Source: Alpinimonas psychrophila (lineage in GTDB: Bacteria > Actinomycetota > Actinomycetes > Actinomycetales > Microbacteriaceae). Taken from it: a DNA stretch of 64,000 nt. Each line of letters begins with the position of its first letter. The first letter of the stretch is position 1. Below, piece after piece: positions 27,838-35,178 of this stretch. The position numbers and the translations under genes are program-made. The notes under the pieces are model-generated. The model was not told the origin of the DNA. It searched no databases and was given only the letters and a program-made list of their open reading frames with translations. The DNA is taken from assembly GCF_014137865.1 (NCBI RefSeq), contig NZ_JACGWU010000005.1:1-64000 (forward strand), given 5' to 3'.

Positions 27838-29217
27838 ATGTCAATGAACGACGCCAATCCGATAAATGTCGCATATTCGGTTGTTTCAAAAAAGCTTGTT
27901 GAGTTATATGCCTTCAATGGTGCGCTCAGCCAGGGCGCGTTTTTGAAGAACTTGTATTTCGTCTTGCCTGCCGCTTTCATCTGTCTTTTTCTTGGCGCGG
28001 TGCCTGTTCTTCAGACGATTTTGATTCTGGCCACCCTTGCCAGCCTTGCCTCATCCGTTCTCAGACGAGTGACCGACACCGGGATAAGCCGATGGGTAAC
28101 CCTAATACTCTTAATTCCCTTCGTCGGTTGGGTCTTCGGGGCGATACTCGTTGCCCTCCCCACAAATGCGGGTGCCGGGAAAACCCTGAAAGATAGGCTT
28201 CCTAAGCCCCTGCTTACAGTGGTTGCGGCAGTGACCATCTTCTTCGCACTTTTCGCTCCGATGGCCGCGATAGCTGTGGGCAGCTCCGGGAAGCAAGTAT
28301 CAACAGTAGCTAGTCCTGAGGACACGAGCCGCTCCGTCGAACCGTCGTCCAGCCCATCTGCCACGGCGAAGAAGACATCCTCACCAACGCCAACTCCGAC
28401 GACGGCTGCAGCCAGTTACGCCTCGCTACTCACACTCATACCCGTGGCTGACGAGGCCACAAGCGGTTATGACCGCGCACTTTTCGTGCATTGGATTGAT
28501 GCAGACAAAAACAGCTGCGACACCCGTGAAGAAGTCCTCATTGCTGAATCCTTGACGAAGGTAACGGTGGGAGCTGGTTGTTCCATCTCAGGGGGGAGCT
28601 GGGCTTCCGCCTATGACTCAGTGGCATCAACCAACGCTTCATCTTTCGACATCGATCATTTCGTTCCGCTTAAAGAGGCTTGGGATAGTGGTGCGGACAA
28701 GTGGGATGCTGCCACGCGCCAAGCCTTTGCAAATGATCTCGGATACGACGGTTCCCTGATTGCAGTTTCTGCTTCGTCCAATCGCTCAAAAAGTGACCGC
28801 GACCCAAGCGAGTGGCTCCCCAGTGAAGCAAGCTATAAATGCCAGTACGTCTATACGTGGGTGCAGGTTAAAATTCGTTGGAGCTTGACGATGGACGCCA
28901 AAGAAAGAGCTGCAATCGAGAAAGCCTCAAGTGGTTGCGCTGAGAGTGCTCTGGGAAGCACGGAGCAAGCTTTGGTTGCAGTCGTCCAGAAAGAACCTGA
29001 ACCTGTTGCCCCTGCTCCCGCCGTACCAGTACCTGCTGAACCAGCACCAGCTGCACCTGCCGAACCCGCTCCCGCCGCACCCTCAGGAACAGACCCCCGC
29101 TTCGGCACCTGTAAGGAAGCAAATGCAAACGGGTATGGCAACTATCGAAGTGGTGTCGATGAAGAGTACGGCTGGTATCGCGACAGAGACAAAGACGGCG
29201 TTGATTGCGAGTTTTAA
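27838..29217 (+). CDS. DUF805 - HNH nuclease (DUF1524) - Excalibur fusion, membrane-anchored
   Basis: This 459-residue protein joins three modules. Residues about 20-147 are hydrophobic: a DUF805-like domain (YAFNGALSQGAF... RRVTDTGISRWVTL) plus a final membrane helix. Residues 150-195 are a Ser/Thr/Pro linker of the kind found outside the membrane. Residues about 200-370 form a GmrSD-C/DUF1524-type HNH nuclease with DIDHFVPLKEAW (Asp273, His274), SASSNRSKSDRDPSEW and paired Cys. After a Pro/Ala spacer comes an Excalibur domain (423-459) with GTCKEANANG and DRDKDGVDCE. The nuclease is predicted to face outward. A GGGGG site precedes the ATG. Nuclease-Excalibur proteins are common, but a DUF805 front end is unusual. 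Confidence 0.85.
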   Translation: MSMNDANPINVAYSVVSKKLVELYAFNGALSQGAFLKNLYFVLPAAFICLFLGAVPVLQTILILATLASLASSVLRRVTDTGISRWVTLILLIPFVGWVFGAILVALPTNAGAGKTLKDRLPKPLLTVVAAVTIFFALFAPMAAIAVGSSGKQVSTVASPEDTSRSVEPSSSPSATAKKTSSPTPTPTTAAASYASLLTLIPVADEATSGYDRALFVHWIDADKNSCDTREEVLIAESLTKVTVGAGCSISGGSWASAYDSVASTNASSFDIDHFVPLKEAWDSGADKWDAATRQAFANDLGYDGSLIAVSASSNRSKSDRDPSEWLPSEASYKCQYVYTWVQVKIRWSLTMDAKERAAIEKASSGCAESALGSTEQALVAVVQKEPEPVAPAPAVPVPAEPAPAAPAEPAPAAPSGTDPRFGTCKEANANGYGNYRSGVDEEYGWYRDRDKDGVDCEF

Positions 29218-29237
29218 ATAAGGAATCTGCTCGCACC

Positions 29238-29280
29238 GAGGCCCGTCTCCATCTGACGAGTGATGGGCCTCTTTCTTTTC
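29238..29280 (+). terminator. Terminator of the nuclease fusion gene
   Basis: GAGGCCC and GGGCCTC form a 7-bp stem with a 20-nt loop and are followed by TTTCTTTTC, 20 bp after the stop codon. Confidence 0.75.
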
Positions 29281-29498
29281 CCTGCCGCCTTGATATTCAA
29301 TACACTGGAAGGTGGCTTTGATCGAGGCCGTGCACGCGTCTGGGGATACGACCCCGCGCCTTTGTATCGGTCTGTCTCTGGGGAGTAAACCCTTCTCTAC
29401 CCACGACGACAACGACCGGGCCATACTCCCCCCAGCCCCCGCTGTGAAAGCCCTCCGGGGCTAGAGCCGATACCTCCCCTAGCTTTTTTCCACGACAA

Positions 29499-29521
29499 CC
29501 CCTAGCCCTAGCCCTACCCCC
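29499..29521 (-). other. G-quadruplex motif
   Basis: The minus strand carries four G runs (5, 3, 3 and 4 G) separated by loops TA, CTA and CTA. Loops this short make it a strong four-tetrad-or-three-tetrad quadruplex candidate. Confidence 0.6.
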
Positions 29522-29818
29522 AGCGACACCATGGAGGGGCTGTTACTTTCTCCGCGCCTGAGTCTGGAAGTTTTGACCTTCCGAAAAAAGCACAGAGAAA
29601 GCGCATGCAGGAGATGAAGTGCTGCCCAACGACAACGACACAGCATGACAGAGAGCCGCCTCCACACCCTCCCCCTGTAGCTTTGACCCCCGCGGCATTG
29701 TCGCGTTTCCCTCCCCCTCGATTGAACAGGTCTAACAGCGGCGCGTGGCGGATTCCGTCACGTCTCCAGCGCTATGTCGAATCGAGTGCGAAAATTCCGC
29801 AGTCGGATACTCGCAGCC

Positions 29819-29920
29819 CTACCCCTCCAGGACGATGATGTCGCACCCTTCACAGCGCCACGACGACCCCCACGGTTCACAGCGCTCTAAGCATGACGGG
29901 CAGGTCTTATCTAGTCTCAT
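29819..29920 (-). CDS. Tiny zinc-ribbon protein
   Basis: A 33-residue frame encodes MRLDKTCPSCLERCEPW, a short Ser/Trp turn, then RCEGCDIIVLEG. The two C-x2-C pairs (Cys7/Cys10 and Cys23/Cys26) form a complete zinc-ribbon pattern, hard to get by chance in so short a frame. Its ATG overlaps the TGA of the upstream minus-strand frame (ATGA), suggesting coupling. Small zinc ribbons of this kind are frequent in actinobacteriophages and satellites. Function is unknown. Confidence 0.5.
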   Translation of the reverse strand: MRLDKTCPSCLERCEPWGSSWRCEGCDIIVLEG

Positions 29921-30321
29921 GTTGTCCACGAGGCGAGGCTAGTAGCGCTCGCCGCTTGCTGGGCTGAGTCGTCCACACCTTCCACGAGGTCGCTCCCGCT
30001 TATGCCGTCGCCTGACTCCAGATATACGGGTCTGGGGGTCGTGGGAACTGGGTCTGTTTTTACGACGAGGAAGACGGACACCCCAGCGGTTCCCAGATTT
30101 CTCTCCCCCCGGCTCTGGTGTCGGTGGCTGTAGGTACTGTGGGTATCTTTTGCCTGACTATAAGACGATGACCCGCGCAGATACGGCGAGCGCCGCGGTA
30201 CCTGCGACCCCACCCCAGATACCCCCACCCAGTCGCTCTGTGTGACCACACCGTGTATAGCCTCAGACAATCTGTACGGGTTTACAAGTCGTTTTGAGTA
30301 TTGGGAGTGCCCCCCATTCAC
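29917..30321 (-). CDS. Hypothetical protein, possibly coupled to the zinc-ribbon gene
   Basis: A 134-residue frame from GTG 30321 (AGGG just upstream; TTG 30372 is an alternative) encodes a Ser/Tyr/Arg-rich protein with one hydrophobic strand (GTAGVSVFLVV) and an acidic, Ala/Ser-rich tail. I recognise no family. The main support is the 4-bp ATGA overlap with the zinc-ribbon frame. It may be spurious. Confidence 0.3.
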   Translation of the reverse strand: MNGGHSQYSKRLVNPYRLSEAIHGVVTQSDWVGVSGVGSQVPRRSPYLRGSSSYSQAKDTHSTYSHRHQSRGERNLGTAGVSVFLVVKTDPVPTTPRPVYLESGDGISGSDLVEGVDDSAQQAASATSLASWTT

Positions 30322-30651
30322 CCCTGATCTGGTGGTCGCCGGGAAGGATGAAAAAGTCTGTGGCGGGTTCAAAATGTTTCACTATAAAGGGGGGTATACG
30401 AGTTGAGCCACAACACGTTTCTCTGCTCATACGGGCGTAGCGTTGGAAGTTGCAGAGATGTCGACACCCCTACCCTCGACAGTCTCAAACGGGGCTCGTA
30501 AATGTTTGAATTTGACTGGCTAGAGAGGCCGAGCCCGGTACGGGACGCGGGCGGCAACAATGACAGGTGGGTAGGTGGGGGCTGCTATGCACTGCACGCC
30601 GTGGCGGATTGTCAGCCGTCACCGGTGCTCTCAGGGCAGGCTTCTCTGGGC

Positions 30652-30700
30652 AAACTAATAACTCCCAGCTCTGTGGGGGAACATAACTAGGGGCTATTAG
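30652..30700. repeat. Hairpin repeat copy A (upstream of the Abi gene)
   Basis: A 49-bp segment can fold into a stem of about 11 bp (CTAATA...TATTAG plus CTCC/GGGG). It shares most positions with 32014-32061, including the start AAACTAATA, the loop word AACTAGGGGCTAT and the GGGAACA core. The two copies flank the Abi_2 gene. Confidence 0.6.
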
Positions 30701-30901
30701 CTTTCGTACGAGCTACCTGTAGGCGCTTACGGGACTCCCCCCCCCCTCTCCCCTTTTAGCATGCCCGCTCCGCGTATCGCGTCTGACGGTTTGGACGGGT
30801 TTTCATGTCGTTGAATATGAAACTGATCCTGCGTTGAGTTCCACTCATTGACGGGGGAATATAGGAACTTTAGGATTCGCCGTGTAACATCAATTGACAG
30901 C

Positions 30902-30945
30902 GCCCCTCCAAGGCTAGAGCTTATGCTTCCTGAAATCGGAGGGGC
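30902..30945 (+). promoter_or_regulatory. Leader hairpin before the Abi gene
   Basis: GCCCCTCC and GGAGGGGC form a perfect 8-bp stem with a 28-nt loop, followed by CATTTCTTT. It ends 28 nt before the GTG start of the Abi protein and could act as an attenuator or as part of a structured RNA. Confidence 0.5.
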
Positions 30946-30973
30946 CATTTCTTTGTGTTGGGAGCAGGACCCT

Positions 30974-31843
30974 GTGAAACGATACAAATCGACAGAAGAT
31001 TTACTCACCTTGCTGAGCAAGGACCGGGAACTTAATATCGGCAACCATGACGGGGCTGTGAGATTCCTCGACCAGACCAATTACTACCGCTTCACTGGTT
31101 ACTCCAGATACTTCCAAGTAGCACCTCATGAAGGAGATAACTCTTATGTTGAGGGCGCTTCCTTCGAACAGATAGTTGACCTAATGGCAGCGGATGATGA
31201 ATTGAGAATTCGTCTATTAGTTCCTCTGTCTGAACTGGAATTAACACTTCGAACTCGATTCGCTCGAATCTCTGGCGATATTTGGGGAAATAAGGCCTTT
31301 TATCTTGATAGCTCTAACTACATACCTTCTGTCCATGATTTGGACAAACGCATTGAAGCTTTGCGAAGTGAGTTAACAAATAACAAGTCAAAAATGGTTA
31401 ATAAATATCGAAGTCCAGGCGGAGAGGTTGATAATGTCCCCGTTTGGGTCGCTATCGAAGCACTCAGCTTCGGAAAAATATCTTGGATGCTTGAGTCTCT
31501 CAAAAATCAATCTCTCAGAGAACAAATTTCTCATGAATACAGCTACCCGACTAAGACTTTCTCCTCGGTTGTGCAGTCACTTTCAGCATTGAGAAATTTG
31601 TGCGCTCACCACGGCCAAATTTGGAACAGGCCACTTAAATCTCAGTGTCCCTCTCCTTTGAATAAAAGAGAAAGGCCGAGAGACATCCAATTCAATCAAC
31701 TAAGTATTTTCCCCGCATTGTTAGCGCTGGAAAAGCTTGTTTGTGGATCAGCAGGAAAATCTCAACTTGCAACTGTCCGACGTCGTTTAAGCATTTCAAA
31801 CCAACATACTGACGGTATTTTGCGACCGCAAGCAATCAGATAG
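30974..31843 (+). CDS. Abi_2 (AbiD/AbiF-type) HEPN abortive-infection protein
   Basis: The 289-residue protein starts with the Abi_2 signature: KSTEDLLTLLSKD, then AVRFLDQTNYYRFTGYSRYF and later LLVPLSELELTLRTRFA. Near residue 207 it has LRNLCAHHGQIWNRP, in which Arg207 and His212 form the R-x4-H motif of HEPN ribonucleases. AbiD/AbiF proteins abort phage infection, presumably by RNA cleavage. I chose GTG 30974 because AGGA lies 4-5 nt upstream and the domain begins there; a TTG 42 codons earlier would read through the leader hairpin. The gene is visibly richer in A+T than its surroundings, pointing to horizontal origin. Confidence 0.85.
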   Translation: MKRYKSTEDLLTLLSKDRELNIGNHDGAVRFLDQTNYYRFTGYSRYFQVAPHEGDNSYVEGASFEQIVDLMAADDELRIRLLVPLSELELTLRTRFARISGDIWGNKAFYLDSSNYIPSVHDLDKRIEALRSELTNNKSKMVNKYRSPGGEVDNVPVWVAIEALSFGKISWMLESLKNQSLREQISHEYSYPTKTFSSVVQSLSALRNLCAHHGQIWNRPLKSQCPSPLNKRERPRDIQFNQLSIFPALLALEKLVCGSAGKSQLATVRRRLSISNQHTDGILRPQAIR

Positions 31844-32013
31844 ATTTCCTCTTCACCTGTCAATTACGCCAACTTGGGATGCTTCACACCATAGATACCT
31901 ACCCTTGTTCGTGAGGCAGTCCCGAAAGATGGGGAGTTTGGTTTAGTCAAGATGATGCTGTGGGTATCCGTGTGTACGATATCCAAACCTTATTAACGTG
32001 AATGCCTCATATC

Positions 32014-32061
32014 AAACTAATAGCCCCCAGCGATGCAGGGAACACAACTAGGGGCTATCAG
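32014..32061. repeat. Hairpin repeat copy B (downstream of the Abi gene)
   Basis: This 48-bp segment is the second copy of the repeat at 30652-30700. It folds into CTAATAGCCCC / GGGGCTATCAG with a single mismatch. It lies 170 bp after the Abi stop codon. Confidence 0.6.
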
Positions 32062-32077
32062 ATCTAGCGAGACGCGT

Positions 32078-32188
32078 TTACTGTTTGGTCTTTACACGGC
32101 GAGCGCGTTTAGATTTCTCCCGCTTACGTAATACCGCTTTACGCCGGTGTGTAGGAAACAAAATTACGTTAGCCCGTGATTCATTCAT
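32078..32188 (-). CDS. Small highly basic protein
   Basis: A 36-residue frame starts MNESRANVILFPTHRRKAVL and continues with a Lys/Arg-rich stretch (15 basic residues in total, counted without His). Such peptides often bind nucleic acid. It lies just downstream of the replication-type gene on the same strand. No good ribosome binding site is visible, so the call is tentative. Confidence 0.35.
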   Translation of the reverse strand: MNESRANVILFPTHRRKAVLRKREKSKRARRVKTKQ

Positions 32189-32209
32189 TAGAAGGCGTCC
32201 CCGTCCTTG

Positions 32210-32875
32210 TTATGCAGCATGAGACGCTCTGAACACTTGGTGTTGGTCGTCACCCTTACGGCAAAGACCAGAAGCGCGACTAGGTGCAGACGCGAGCTTG
32301 TTGTCACAGACTCGACAAGTGTCAAAGTCTGAAGGCGTCGAATTTGGGATTGTGACGACCGGCCATTCAGTAACCAAAGCTGAAGCTACATAGGGCGCTG
32401 TAACTATCTCCCCGGTTGCTGTGTTCACTGTTTCTGCTTCTTCAGAACTCTTCACATAACTAGCCCGTCCTGTCCTGTCCATTTCGTTCGACGAATCGTT
32501 CAACGGCTTGTTCGACGAATCGTTAGGTGTCTTAAAGACAGGCGTTTGTTCACGGGGCGGCGGTGATGCTTGCCCACCCTTGGCCCGGTTCTCCTTGTTG
32601 ACCTTCTGCTGATTGATGACAGCTTCTCGAAGGCGCTGATAAGCGGCATGGTGTTGGATCAGGTAATACGCCCCTTGATCAATCCACCATCCACCCGCGA
32701 GAAGTTCCCCTATTGCTTCAGGGTTCTTGAATCGTCGAACGTCATCTTTAGGAATTCGCAGGTCAAGAAGTTTCCTGTTCGACCAGACGAGTCCTTCACT
32801 GTGCGACCGGTATGCAGCATCTGACAAAGTCCAAGTGTCGTCAGTGAAGTCGTCGCTTAGTTTGGTCCACGTCAT
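32210..32875 (-). CDS. Phage-type replication/helix-turn-helix protein
   Basis: This 221-residue protein begins MTWTKLSDDFTDDTWTLSDA, then AYRSHSEGLVWSNRKLLDLR and GGWWIDQGAYYLIQHHAAYQ. This winged-helix opening is found in replication-initiation or replisome-organiser proteins of actinophages and integrative elements. The middle is a low-complexity linker with a repeated NDSSN word. The C-terminal part has C-x2-C (CRVCDNK), a later Cys and a His, a possible zinc site. I chose ATG 32875 over an upstream start because the conserved part begins there. The replication role is inferred from the pattern. Confidence 0.6.
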   Translation of the reverse strand: MTWTKLSDDFTDDTWTLSDAAYRSHSEGLVWSNRKLLDLRIPKDDVRRFKNPEAIGELLAGGWWIDQGAYYLIQHHAAYQRLREAVINQQKVNKENRAKGGQASPPPREQTPVFKTPNDSSNKPLNDSSNEMDRTGRASYVKSSEEAETVNTATGEIVTAPYVASALVTEWPVVTIPNSTPSDFDTCRVCDNKLASAPSRASGLCRKGDDQHQVFRASHAA

Positions 32876-32969
32876 GAGGTCACCCCCAGCAACGGGGTTA
32901 GGGCAGTCGCTAACTGGCGATCGGGATCTGCCGTGAGAGCAGTTACGCGCTCGCCGTGTTTGGTTTCGT

Positions 32970-33188
32970 TCAGCGATTCCATACCGAGAACTCACCCCCA
33001 ACAACGGGAGTGAATAGGGCGTCTAGATCGTTCTTGTCGATCCGGATGATGCGCGAGCCGATACGTGACGCCGGTAGCTGTCCGCTCGCGATTAGATTCC
33101 TAATCGTGTTCGCGTGACAACGCGCGACGTTAGCCGCTTGGTTGATTGTGACCCAATACGGATCTGGTTTGGTAGGCGTAAGAGCCAT
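32970..33188 (-). CDS. AlpA/excisionase-type helix-turn-helix protein
   Basis: This 72-residue protein has the MerR-like excisionase fold: YWVTINQAANVARCHANTIR, then LIASGQLPASRIGSRIIRID followed by a short helix. These proteins bind att arm DNA to steer the integrase to excision, or act as regulators. It is encoded between the replication-type gene and the hypothetical/integrase pair, all leftward. Confidence 0.85.
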   Translation of the reverse strand: MALTPTKPDPYWVTINQAANVARCHANTIRNLIASGQLPASRIGSRIIRIDKNDLDALFTPVVGGEFSVWNR

Positions 33189-33361
33189 ATGGGATATTCC
33201 TTAGATACCAGTTCCCGGGTAGGGGGAACGACTGGCACCTAGGCGACCCTTATTTACAGTTGCCGCTGGAACTTTATCCGGGTACGACCTCTAAGAACTA
33301 AGAAACATTCAAGGGTGACGACAACAACGCAACCGTAACACTAACGAGTGACAACTGGCGA

Positions 33362-33889
33362 CTACGAATCACTCTCCCGCCCTCCCGTATTCTTTGATCG
33401 CGCTCGCACGACGGTTCCCCAAGCCTCCCTAACTAAAATGCCAAGCTCCGGATCGTGAAAGTACTCGTCTAGATTTAACGTCATTGTCCTAAAATTTTGC
33501 CCATGGATGAATCGATGTTTGGGGACATTACGCGGCAGATTTTGCATTGTGTAGAGACTCTGAAGGAGGTGGAGAACGAAGTCTCTAAGTTCTGGCAAGG
33601 GCATTAGCCGGAAACCGTCCGAGGTTTGGCCGCTAACTGTTACGCCTTGGCTGACAAGCAGATCACAGACTTCTAGACAGATCTCTAGATAATCGAGATT
33701 CCCCTCCGCCCACCCAGTGCCACGAACGTATAACCATTCCGGGTGCTCGTTGAGCTGGGCTTTGTAGAAATGGGCTTCCATGACTTTGTCGTGTGGAGAC
33801 CTCATTTGACTGACCTCGGGGTTTTCCCGCGTCCACACTTTAGTTGCTAGGCGTTGCTTGGCTATAAGCCGCCGTTGTTTGCTACTCAT
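33362..33889 (-). CDS. Hypothetical protein coupled to the integrase gene
   Basis: I do not recognise this 175-residue protein. It is hydrophilic, with a basic N-terminus (SSKQRRLIAKQRLATKVWTR), a predicted helical centre (LDYLEICLEVCDLLVSQG, LRDFVLHLLQSLYTMQNLP) and no membrane segment or Cys cluster. Its start lies 3 bp after the integrase stop on the same strand, so the two are probably co-translated. A role in element maintenance or integration control is possible but unproven. Confidence 0.65.
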   Translation of the reverse strand: MSSKQRRLIAKQRLATKVWTRENPEVSQMRSPHDKVMEAHFYKAQLNEHPEWLYVRGTGWAEGNLDYLEICLEVCDLLVSQGVTVSGQTSDGFRLMPLPELRDFVLHLLQSLYTMQNLPRNVPKHRFIHGQNFRTMTLNLDEYFHDPELGILVREAWGTVVRARSKNTGGRESDS

Positions 33890-33892
33890 GGC

Positions 33893-35026
33893 CTAACCCA
33901 TTCCGCTGAGCAGGTTCATCTCTCGCCCCGTCGTCCTCTGGTAGCGCATAGCTGTTCGAACGTTCCTGTGTCCCAGCCTGTCCATCAGCTCGGCAACCGT
34001 CGCGCCTTGCAGCCCGTACTGAGTCGCCGCAAAAGATCTAAGGGAGTGAAAGCTACCCGCGTATCCGGCGAGCGCCCTGGCCCGTTCCCATGGCTTGTTG
34101 ATCTTCCATTCGCCCCAGTGTTTAGTCCCTTGTGGGTCTGAGCTGAACAGTAACGCGTCTGGGTTTATTGGGATCGTCGCTAGGTGTTTGACCACAACTG
34201 AGTTCACCCGCTGGGGTAACGTCACCTTGCGAATGCTCCCGGCTGTCTTAGGGACTCGCACAATAGATTCCGTGTTATCCCAGACAACCCCCCGGCTAAT
34301 ATCCACGACTAGCCACGTAGCGCCGTCTACGTCTCTTACCTGCTCTATGTCTTTGCGACGTAGCTCAAGGATCTCGCCCTTGCGTAATCCACCCCACGCG
34401 GCGAGCGCGATTACAGTTCTAAACGGTTCAGCCGTCTCGCTCTCAATGATCTCTATCTGTTGAATATCTGGCACGTTTGGCTGTTGATCTGGCACGTAGA
34501 CATTAGCGCCCTCGATAGTGCAAGGGTTCTCGCTGAGCCAACGATTCTTTACCGCGTATTTGAATAACGTGTTTAGGTGCTTGTAGGCGGCATTAGCTTG
34601 CCGGGGCGCTCGCCGTGATTCAGGTTCCCACCATTTGGCTATCTGCCCGGTAGTGATCTCTCTAATGGGCTTGCTGTTCAGTGGCTCTAGAACGACCCCG
34701 ACAAGGCGTTGATATTCGGCAAGGGTGTTAGGGCTTAGCGGCTGTCCGCGCCTGTTACGCCGCAGCTGTCGCCAATGGGTGCCCAGCTCCAGGAGGGTCA
34801 GAGTCTTAGGGTCTAGATCGCCCTCGTAGATTCCCTGCTGTTCGTTGTAGGTGCCGCCGTCTATCGCCTTGGAGATATTCAATAGGGCACGTTCGGCGAG
34901 CGCCTTAGTCCCATACGTTCCAGCGGTCTTAGAGTTCCCGTTCGGGTCTGTGTACCTGAGTTGATATCTGCCAGAAGGTAATGGCCGGATATTGCCTAGC
35001 CCTCGTTTGGTTTCTGCCTTGCCCAT
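33893..35026 (-). CDS. int: Tyrosine site-specific integrase
   Basis: This 377-residue recombinase has an N-terminal AP2-like arm-binding domain (LPSGRYQLRYTDPNG), a SAM-like core-binding domain (about 75-170) and the catalytic domain. The active-site residues are complete: Arg215 (GGLRKGE), Lys260, His327 and Arg330 (HSLR), His353 (LGHRN) and Tyr362 (MRYQ). It lies 150 bp from the intact tRNA-Tyr and is expected to catalyse integration into, and excision from, the 51-bp att repeat. The four 11-bp repeats lie directly upstream of its start, so binding there may also control its expression. Confidence 0.95.
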   Translation of the reverse strand: MGKAETKRGLGNIRPLPSGRYQLRYTDPNGNSKTAGTYGTKALAERALLNISKAIDGGTYNEQQGIYEGDLDPKTLTLLELGTHWRQLRRNRRGQPLSPNTLAEYQRLVGVVLEPLNSKPIREITTGQIAKWWEPESRRAPRQANAAYKHLNTLFKYAVKNRWLSENPCTIEGANVYVPDQQPNVPDIQQIEIIESETAEPFRTVIALAAWGGLRKGEILELRRKDIEQVRDVDGATWLVVDISRGVVWDNTESIVRVPKTAGSIRKVTLPQRVNSVVVKHLATIPINPDALLFSSDPQGTKHWGEWKINKPWERARALAGYAGSFHSLRSFAATQYGLQGATVAELMDRLGHRNVRTAMRYQRTTGREMNLLSGMG

Positions 35027-35038
35027 AATTGCCCCCCG

Positions 35039-35081
35039 CGTGCCAGATACGTGCCAGATACGTGCCAGATACGTGCCAGAT
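35039..35081. repeat. Four tandem 11-bp repeats, right arm-type sites
   Basis: CGTGCCAGATA is repeated without spacers four times (the last copy lacks its final A) between the integrase start and attR. Two more copies lie inside attL. The 11-bp period is close to one helical turn, so all copies face the same side of the DNA. Confidence 0.75.
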
Positions 35082-35127
35082 CAGGCTGTTATCTGTTGTT
35101 ACGCAATGGTACTACCGGGGTACGACA

Positions 35128-35168
35128 AAGCGCCTACAATCCATATGATTACTGGGCTGTAGGCGCTT
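35128..35168 (-). terminator. Hairpin inside the right end, possible replacement terminator for tRNA-Tyr
   Basis: AAGCGCCTACA and TGTAGGCGCTT form an 11-bp perfect stem with a 19-nt loop, ending in GCTTTG on the minus strand. It lies 11 bp downstream of the tRNA 3' end. It could end tRNA transcription now that the original terminator is 7.6 kb away. The word TGTAGGCGCTTA recurs at about 30718-30729. Confidence 0.45.
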
Positions 35169-35178
35169 ATTCGGTGCT

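Larger units (their letters stand above)
29281..30973. other. Weakly coding 1.7-kb region of the element
   Basis: No open frame here matches a known family with confidence. The region contains a G-quadruplex motif on the minus strand (29499-29521), a tiny zinc-ribbon frame, a coupled upstream frame, long C runs (about 30735-30756), a hairpin repeat (30652-30700) and a leader hairpin before the Abi gene (30902-30945). A plus-strand 62-residue frame at 30502-30690 (start MFEFDWLERPSPVRD) is possible but has no ribosome binding site. The density of structure suggests regulatory or non-coding RNA content. Confidence 0.4.

Noticed and set aside
29499..29521. CCCTAG-like repeats as a true telomere
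   Set aside because: Only three units inside an integrated element bounded by att sites on both sides; it is better described as a quadruplex motif.
29605..29838. Pro/Thr-rich plus-strand frame in the element
   Set aside because: Low-complexity composition, no start signals, and it overlaps the better supported zinc-ribbon frame on the other strand.
30502..30690. 62-codon plus-strand frame starting MFEFDW
   Set aside because: Natural-looking at its start, but without a ribosome binding site or family, and it runs into the hairpin repeat; mentioned only as a possibility.
35039..35081. CRISPR array
   Set aside because: The repeats are 11 bp and directly adjacent without spacers; they fit integrase arm sites, and no cas genes are present.
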